A stretch of DNA of 64,000 nt from Xiphias gladius (lineage: Eukaryota; Chordata; Actinopteri; Istiophoriformes; Xiphiidae), in contig NC_053404.1 in the NCBI RefSeq assembly GCF_016859285.1, forward strand, positions 580,001-644,000, given 5' to 3'. Position 1 is the stretch's first letter; every line of letters starts with the position of its first letter. Position numbers and translations under genes: made by a program. This document shows, piece by piece, positions 58,174-64,000 of this stretch. The notes below the pieces were generated by a model. The model did not search any database. It was not told the DNA's origin and saw only the letters and a list, made by a program, of their open reading frames with translations.

Positions 58174-58526
58174 ATGATGCTAATGCTGCTGCCGCTGCTG
58201 CCTGATGCTTCCTGCGGCCTGCTCTGGTGGATGTGCTGAATAACTGTAACGCTGACTGGCATGTGGCGGGTACCGTTTAAAACCGCTCTACAGCGTGCCT
58301 GTGCTTAGCTCGGAGGGAAATATTTTATCTCAGCGGATAATCAGAGACACAACAGCAGCCGCTGTAACGTTAGCTGTTTGGCTAGCAGGCGAGCTAACGC
58401 TGCCTAAGCTAGCAGCTAACGTTGGTTAGCGCCAACGTCCGCGAACTAAACGGTTGAACGTACCTGTACCGCGCGGCTCAGGAAAGTTCCGGCGTCTGCG
58501 GCCAACCGCTTAACGTTAAAGTCCAT
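49841..58526 (-). CDS. sh3glb1: SH3 domain GRB2-like, endophilin B1 (Bif-1), 9 coding exons
   Basis: Endophilin B1 bends membranes through an N-BAR domain and works in autophagosome formation, mitochondrial dynamics and BAX activation. Exons: 58464-58526, 57848-57989, 56831-56959, 56053-56186, 55038-55130, 52327-52416, 51361-51461, 50516-50741, 49841-49948; 1086 nt, 361 residues (human 365). Start MDFNVKRLAADAGTFLSRAV is the N-terminal amphipathic helix. FTEEKLGQAEKTELDAHLEN to EVLLQPNP begins the BAR domain. KERKLLQVKRLDLDAAKTRL and EFDRQAEITRLLLEGVSSTH follow. A Ser/Pro-rich linker leads to the SH3 domain (RKARVLYDYDAASSSELSLL to MGERGNQKGKVPITYLELLN, stop). Translation starts at the second Met of the mammalian form (MNIMDF). 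The wording fits SH3GLB1 better than SH3GLB2. Introns are long; 52417-55037 shows no other exon. Confidence 0.95.
51690..51935 (+). repeat. Dispersed teleost repeat (type 'ttagcttagcataaagactgg'), sh3glb1 intron 6
   Basis: GACATTTTCAGAAATGTGCT, ATTCGCTTTCCTGCC, TTAGCTTGGCTTAGCACAGA, GGAAACAGCTAGCCTGGCTC and a final GGAACTACTCCTTTA follow the order of a very common fish repeat. A shorter copy with the same left end is at 62890-62995. Confidence 0.7.
55483..55511 (+). repeat. (CA)n microsatellite, sh3glb1 intron
   Basis: About 13 CA units in the intron between the exons at 56053-56186 and 55038-55130. Confidence 0.9.
55596..55699. repeat. 15-bp inverted repeat followed by A run and (TA)n
   Basis: Arms 55596-55610 and 55626-55640 (ACAACAGGTGATCCA and its exact complement) enclose a 15-base spacer. 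A G run, an A run (about 55647-55660) and about 19 TA units (to 55699) follow. Lies in a sh3glb1 intron. Confidence 0.85.
58138..58202 (+). repeat. (CTG)n(ATG)n(CTG)n trinucleotide tract in sh3glb1 intron 1
   Basis: About eight CTG units, five ATG/GAT units, then interrupted CTG/CCG units, 0.3 kb from the first exon. Confidence 0.9.
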
Positions 58527-60659
58527 GGCACGGCGGGGAAAATAGACACTTAAAACAGCAGGCAGCCCGTCTCACAGTCCGACGGCCATCCCCACAGAAA
58601 ATGCCATTGAGGCAGCGCTTAGACGGAGGTCCACCCAGCTGTTCCGACAAAGATAGCACACCGACAAGATAGTTCACGTCTCCGCCCCGTTCTGACAGCC
58701 GTGACAAAAGTCACACGACAGCGACAGGAAGTGGACGAGAAAAGCGAAGACGGTAGTTAACAGGAAACGTCTCTCTTGCTAAACTTCGCTTCCACTAATC
58801 CTTTGTTGCGTCCAGTTCGTGCGGAGATGTCGGAATCATATCAGGTATAAAGAAGCGGATCCAGAGGCGGAGAGAACAAGTGGAGAAACCGCAATGCTCT
58901 TCAGCAGCGGCGTGATCGAGATGTGTTGTCGGTGGAAGGAGAGACGGTCAAAACCGGCCCGTGTGCCATGGCGACATCTTTGCACAATAGGACTGATGAA
59001 AACAACAACACCAAAAAAAACAGATCCATTCCAAATTTAAAGCACACATGCTATTATTCAAAGGTTAAAAAAAAAAAATCATAAAAAAAAAAATAAATAA
59101 AAAAAAAATAATATATATAATGCTTTTAGGTATTCAGTTCAACCAAAAAGCAAAAAAAAAAAAAAATCTTAAATTTTTGAATTTTATATTTATCAGTTAG
59201 AAGCTTAAAGGAAATGAAAATACCTGTGAATGCACCGTGCGTGTGTTCGCGGTGCCTCCGGCTCGGATGCCTGTCTGGTTTTATTTACTGAAAACTATAA
59301 GCAGCATCCCGCACCGGCTAAAGGCAGCCATGAGTAGACCTCACACCCTTCATGATTTCCCTCGTGTATTGTTGACACCTGTCGACTCTGACCTTTAATA
59401 CACTAGCTAAACATAGCTCCAGCTCTCCGCCAGCCCCGCTATTTTTGAACAGAAACCGGCCTTAGTTGTTGACATCTTGGATCTTGATCCTACCCACCAA
59501 AAAAAAAAGAACAAGGAAAAGGTACATGGCACGATTTTACTGTTATGATGCATCACTTGTATGTGGAGGAGGAGAGAGGAGGCTCATCTGATCCCATTAT
59601 GTCACAGTGTTTTTGAGCAGCAGTCATGGCAGCACTCCCAACATAGCAATTCTAATGAAAGCAAAGTACAAAGTGGTGCAAGGGAGGCTATCATGGGAGA
59701 CAGGGAGAGGTTGTACACAGTTACACCTTTCCCTATAATGACTGCCTATGTATCCTCGTCTAACGGCGATGCGTCCTATCTGACCTGTAGCAGTATTTGA
59801 CTTGTTATGTATCCTGATGAGTAATACTGACACGGTGAAGATAACATTTCCACAATATAATATCTTTTGCAACCCTCTCCTCTTCTGTAGGAAACGTCTC
59901 GAGGATGTGGACTTTGGCAGGTTTCGGAAAAACAAAAACATTCTTCGGGGCTGGATGTAATTATGCCAGACAGCGCCTGCTACCTGCTGTGTGGGAGGAA
60001 GTCAGGCCGAGGGAGAAATCAAATGACCGTCGGCCACGAGCTCTCTGCTCAGCTACACTCGGTGTTCAGGCTACGCAGCCGAAGCTGGGGCTGTTCCCCA
60101 TCACACACATCGATTCTGAGCGCTCCGCCGAGATGACGTGTCGTACCAGTAAAGATGTTGATTTGAGCAGGCTCGAACTACTGCCTATGTATTAGTTTCG
60201 ACGAGTCCGTATAAGCTGTAAAAGCCACTAAGGGACTCCAACAGTAGCCTACACACTGCATTTTTTATAACCACACTGTGTCAAAGATATTAAGGCTTTG
60301 GCTGCTTTGTGCTTGGCTGACTCTCAGAATTGTTGGGGTGGTGGTGCTTTGAACACGTGAATATGGCAGTCAGCACTTTTAAGAAGGCAGAACAGCTCCT
60401 CAGAGGAAGGAGTATGTTGCACTCTCTGGTTGTTCCAGAAGTGAATCTGTATCTGCTCCTTCACTTCACGGTAACAGAAAGTACCCGGGGGAAAGAGAGG
60501 ACCAAAACCTGCCGAAACCTCACTTCACAAAAAATACTTTCTCACCAAGGCAAGGCATGTTTTCTTGGGACTAGGAAATCTCTGCCGTCCACATTTTGCC
60601 GCAAAGAACTTCAAGAAAGAGAATGGAACAGTCCAGACATGTCAGGGACATAAATGTTC
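58527..60659. other. sh3glb1 promoter side and gene-free spacer
   Basis: The sh3glb1-proximal part (about 58250-58560) has moderate CpG content and should include the promoter and 5'UTR. From 59065 to 59170 the sequence is A-rich with several A runs. I see no exon or RNA gene between 58800 and 60650; open frames there have no recognisable product. Confidence 0.5.
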
Positions 60660-60665
60660 TTTATT
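60660..60665 (-). terminator. Candidate polyadenylation signal of the glycohydrolase gene
   Basis: TTTATT on plus (AATAAA on the gene strand), 276 bases after the stop at 60941-60943. Confidence 0.5.
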
Positions 60666-60940
60666 TTTTTGCTTACACTGCAGCTGCTGAGGTTAAATGT
60701 GTTTCGTGTCCTCAACACAACACGAATACTTTGCAGAGACTTTCACTTTCTTGCATGATGCAGCTTTGACAGAGCAAATAGATTCGAGTTTCATTCAGTA
60801 CAAGACTTTAAAATGCTACTGTCATGGATTGTCCTGTCAAAGTCCTGCACATCTGCAATAAGAGAAAGTCTTCAAATAGCTTTGAAAGGCAATTACCCAC
60901 ACTTCATAAATACTTGACAGGTTGTGAGTCTAAATCATAG

Positions 60941-63900
60941 CTAAACTACAACATCTGACTTTTTTTTGACCAGGTTTTCGGCTAACTCCAGCAGCAGAGG
61001 ATATCTGAACGTCCTCTTCCTCCAAGACTCGGGGATTCCCTGGAGACCGGTCTGAAAACACATCAAGATGACAGCTGTTTCACAACGCCAGCTCACTGTC
61101 AAGTTCATCCAACACAGATCCACGACTAAACACAACAATGTGCAGAATGGTACTTTTTCATGTGCCGCTGTCACTGCTGGGCTTGGCCTAAAAAGGAAGT
61201 AAGCACGGGTCCGCATTTTATCGCTGTGCTGGCTGTGGCCACCCTGATGGGGGTGTCACGAATATCCCACTGGAGGCGTATTACACTACCACCCGGCAAA
61301 CAAAGAGTACACAGTCGAATTGACAGTAAGATTCATTGAAACCAGGGGGTGCACTGCTATACTAACCAAACCAAATTTTTCTTCTATTTATTTTATTGAT
61401 ACAATAGTAGGAAAAGTACCATAAACTCACTGTTGAGCCCAAACAACAGAAAGTATGTTGGTATATGATGGTGAATAAATACGACAGACAGAGCTGGACA
61501 GTGGAACAAATACTTTACTGAGTGACGATATCGTATTCGTTGTGTTGCCGGTACGTTGATGGGTCTTGTTCATGAATCAGCACTTAACTGATCTGAGATA
61601 ACATGGTCTACATGAAGGGGCCCGCGATACGAGGAGGGCATATGGCTGGTGTGTGGACAACCCAGCCAGGGCCTTGTTTTCAATCATCTCCACCAATCAC
61701 TCGCACTGCCACCGTCGGACTTGGCCTTGCCCACTAGTCCAGCAGTGTTGGACAGAGGACCGAGCTATTTCTAATAAATGTCCTCATAACATCAGCACCT
61801 TAAAATAATATTTCAGATAGTTTTAGGATTGGCTAACTACTGTGACGCGCTTATGATCAGGCTGGAATAGGAACTTTTCTCCTGCTCTCACTGATTTCCA
61901 TCAGCGACTAACGACTGGTTTACATGCCTGACAGCCACGTCCCCACAGTACCTGTGCCCCAAAACAGGCTCCTATGAAGGAGGCTCGGCTGGCGGTGCAT
62001 CCCCCGCAGCGCATGGTGTCCCTGACTGCCTCGTCCAGCCGGTTCAGCGTCAGGACTCCGTGAAGCGCTCCCTGGAACGCACCGGGCAAAGCTGCACACA
62101 GACCCAGATTCAGTAGCAGATTGAGACATGGCAAATGATTCAGAAACAGATCGGTGGATCCAGTCCGTCACAGTGTTCTCTCGAATGCGAGGAACTATTG
62201 ACGTCATTACTCCCTTATCAACAGTGTCACTCATCTCAGCGGGAGGGGGAAAATGAAGAGGAGAGAGGAGGGAGACCGGTAGTCAGTAGTCAGAGGATCA
62301 AAGGCCGGAGGACCAACTAACGGGTGTACTGACAGGAAGGCTACGCAGGCCATGCCAAGTCAACAGACCTGGATCCTGCTGCCAGCGACCGGCTTACCTC
62401 ATGTGTTCGTGAACACAGCAGGTATGAGCTGTTGGGATGTCTTGGCTCGGTTGTCCTTCACCTGGTGGACGTGTGCTTCAGCAGAGACACAGGGAGAGAG
62501 ATAAAATGTACTGTTTAAAGACTGGGGCTCAGTTGTGGCTGTGGACGCCTGCTGTCAAAACACACATTAAATATCTTTCACATCTTTGCTGTGAAGTTAT
62601 ATTTCGATTTTTTTTTTTTCTGTACAGATGATCGTGTTCCTGCACGTAGGACTTTGTGTTTCTTCCAGTTTTAACCACATTTCCCATAAGACCGGCTGGT
62701 TTCTATGCGTTGTGTTTTGCCTTCTTCTCCCTCTGCTTGTTTTAAGGAGGAATGAGAGAAGAATAAAGAGAAAAGTAGAAAAGTTCCTGCTTTATACTGC
62801 AAATCCTCCTCTTAATCCAGCAGATCTCGCACAAAATCCACCGTGTTGGAATACACGGTAAAACACCGTGTACAGGCCCCTAGCGGCTCACACATTTTGG
62901 GAAATCCACAGAGTCGCTTTCTTGCCGAGCGTTAGATGAGAAGATGGGTACCGCTCTCATGTTTGTACATTGAGTGTGGAGCCACAGCCACAGCTTATCT
63001 TTTGCCATTCTTTTCCTGATTGAGATGAGAAAACGGATAACGCTCTAACAACACCTCATTTGTTTAACGGGTGCATAGGTGCTGTGGTCTTACCCGCAAC
63101 AGCCCGGTCCAGCTCCTGAGGGTTCTGTCTCTTCGGGTCGCTCAACTGAGCCAGAACCGCATCCAGAGCGTTGGGATCTGGACCATTCAGAATGAAGAGC
63201 TCCAAAAACCTTTCAAAGACAAAACAAAAGCTAAGCATTCCCCTCCCTTCGCTCCCCTCGAAACTACTTTATGACTAGTGTGCTCGACTGAAAGTTTATC
63301 CGCTTCTTTGGCAACTTGCCGTTAAGAAACCTTGCAGTTTACACAGATCCAGGCACAGCGGCCTGAGCAGGAGCCAGTCAGCTGCTCTGAGTGTGAACTG
63401 GTTTACTGGCTCATTTCGTTCCCCTCCAGAGAGTTGGGGGGACATGTTTGGGTTAAAAGATGTCTTTCTGGCTGTGATGCACTACGTCTGCTTTATATTT
63501 GGTACCGTCATTGTAAATAACGGATGAGATGTGTGTGTGTGACTTGACTCCAGCAGACAGAGCCGGTGGGAGGTGAACTGACCCACAACCTGACACATCT
63601 CAGTCCTCATTGTAACTGGGCATGAACATATATTTACTGTCGTATTGTTTATCTCTAAGTGTGAGAATTTGTTGTAGTTGTGGAGTCTTATGGGTTAATG
63701 CTCTACCACAAACATATAGAGGTTTCTTCTTAGTTCATGGTTTGTCTGCCCACTTCATTCTCTTTTCAGATTGTATCTGTGGCTCTAGTGACCAAGTTTT
63801 GTGCTGTGGACAGAGTTTCGTAGGTCTTTCAGTGTAACTCACTGAATTTGTTTTATCGTTATAGTATAGTTACTTGTAGTGGTATTTCTGTTACTCTAGA

Positions 63901-64000
63901 AACCACACGGCGTAAACCTGCACAGCCTTCTGAAGTACGAGGGACCTATCACACGTACCTCGCTGCAGCCAGTGTCACGGCCACACACATGTCATTGTTC
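60941..64000 (-). CDS. ADP-ribosylglycohydrolase-fold protein, J1-crystallin-like, C-terminal part, partial
   Basis: Exons in transcript order: 63959-64000 (continues beyond the edge), 63094-63209, 61952-62091, 60941-61051; all phases agree. The translated pieces are NDMCVAVTLAAAR/F LELFIL, an acidic helix region with LAQLSDPKRQNPQELDRAVA, then LPGAFQGALHGVLTL, LDEAVRDTMRCGGCTASRAS, FIGACFGAQ, and the end TGLQGIPESWRKRTFRYPLL, then a Lys-rich tail. This is the C-terminal half of the all-helical ADP-ribosylglycohydrolase fold, in the variant form of J1-crystallins and their bacterial relatives. Ordinary family members have GGDxDTxA in place of GGCTASRA. The two metal-binding aspartates are therefore not seen and hydrolase activity is doubtful. 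The N-terminal half lies right of the window. I do not assign a symbol. Confidence 0.75.
62890..62995 (+). repeat. Dispersed teleost repeat, left part, in glycohydrolase intron
   Basis: CACATTTTGGGAAATCCACA, GAGTCGCTTTCTTGCCGAGC, GTTAGATGAGAAGATGGGTA and CCGCTCTCATGTTTGTACAT match the left part of the family seen at 51690-51935. The right part is missing. Confidence 0.7.

Noticed and set aside
59905-60195. 96-codon plus frame between sh3glb1 and the glycohydrolase gene
   Set aside because: No conserved motif, no CpG promoter nearby, and no splice continuation.

Overview
This window is nuclear DNA from a teleost (ray-finned) fish. The genes are split into many short exons with GT/AG junctions. 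Their products match vertebrate families over their whole length. The spacers carry dispersed repeats that I recall as common in percomorph-type fish genomes, L2-like LINE remains and many (CA)n/(TG)n microsatellites. There are no operons, CRISPR arrays or prokaryotic signals. I worked from the sequence and remembered family sequences only; no search was run.

Layout. 102-5769 (-): 5' half of nsmaf (FAN), running off the left edge. 6346-10806 (+): tmem241, complete in 15 coding exons and head to head with nsmaf. 11334-17272 (-): rbbp8 (CtIP), complete in 18 coding exons and tail to tail with tmem241, with a probable noncoding first exon near 18.6-19.0 kb. 21041-24053 (-): fam168b, 5 coding exons. 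Its long 5' intron holds a perfect hairpin and a 2-kb 11-mer minisatellite, and its promoter probably lies near 28.1-28.4 kb. 29141-31066 (+): fbxo45, 3 exons. 31.9-40.5 kb: gene-poor, with an L2-like LINE fragment, a 38-bp perfect palindrome and other repeats. 40540-43782 (+): nrros (LRRC33), signal-peptide exon plus one large LRR exon. 43.9-48.6 kb: repeats only. 49841-58526 (-): sh3glb1 (endophilin B1), complete in 9 coding exons. 60941-64000 (-): 3' part of a J1-crystallin-like ADP-ribosylglycohydrolase gene, running off the right edge.

The genes share no pathway. They cover TNF-receptor/sphingomyelinase signalling (nsmaf), a nucleotide-sugar-transporter-like protein (tmem241), DNA end resection (rbbp8), neurite-growth control (fam168b), an F-box ubiquitin ligase (fbxo45), TGF-beta presentation and ROS control (nrros), and membrane curvature in autophagy/apoptosis (sh3glb1). 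Two pairs keep synteny known from mammals: tmem241 with rbbp8 (human 18q11) and fbxo45 with nrros (human 3q29). Exon boundaries were read by hand and every junction keeps reading phase, which is the main support for the models. I see no clearly novel system. The most unusual items are the minisatellite, the two perfect inverted repeats, upstream ATGs overlapping two start codons, a 7-residue insertion in fam168b, a shortened rbbp8, and a glycohydrolase lacking the usual C-terminal metal-binding aspartates.
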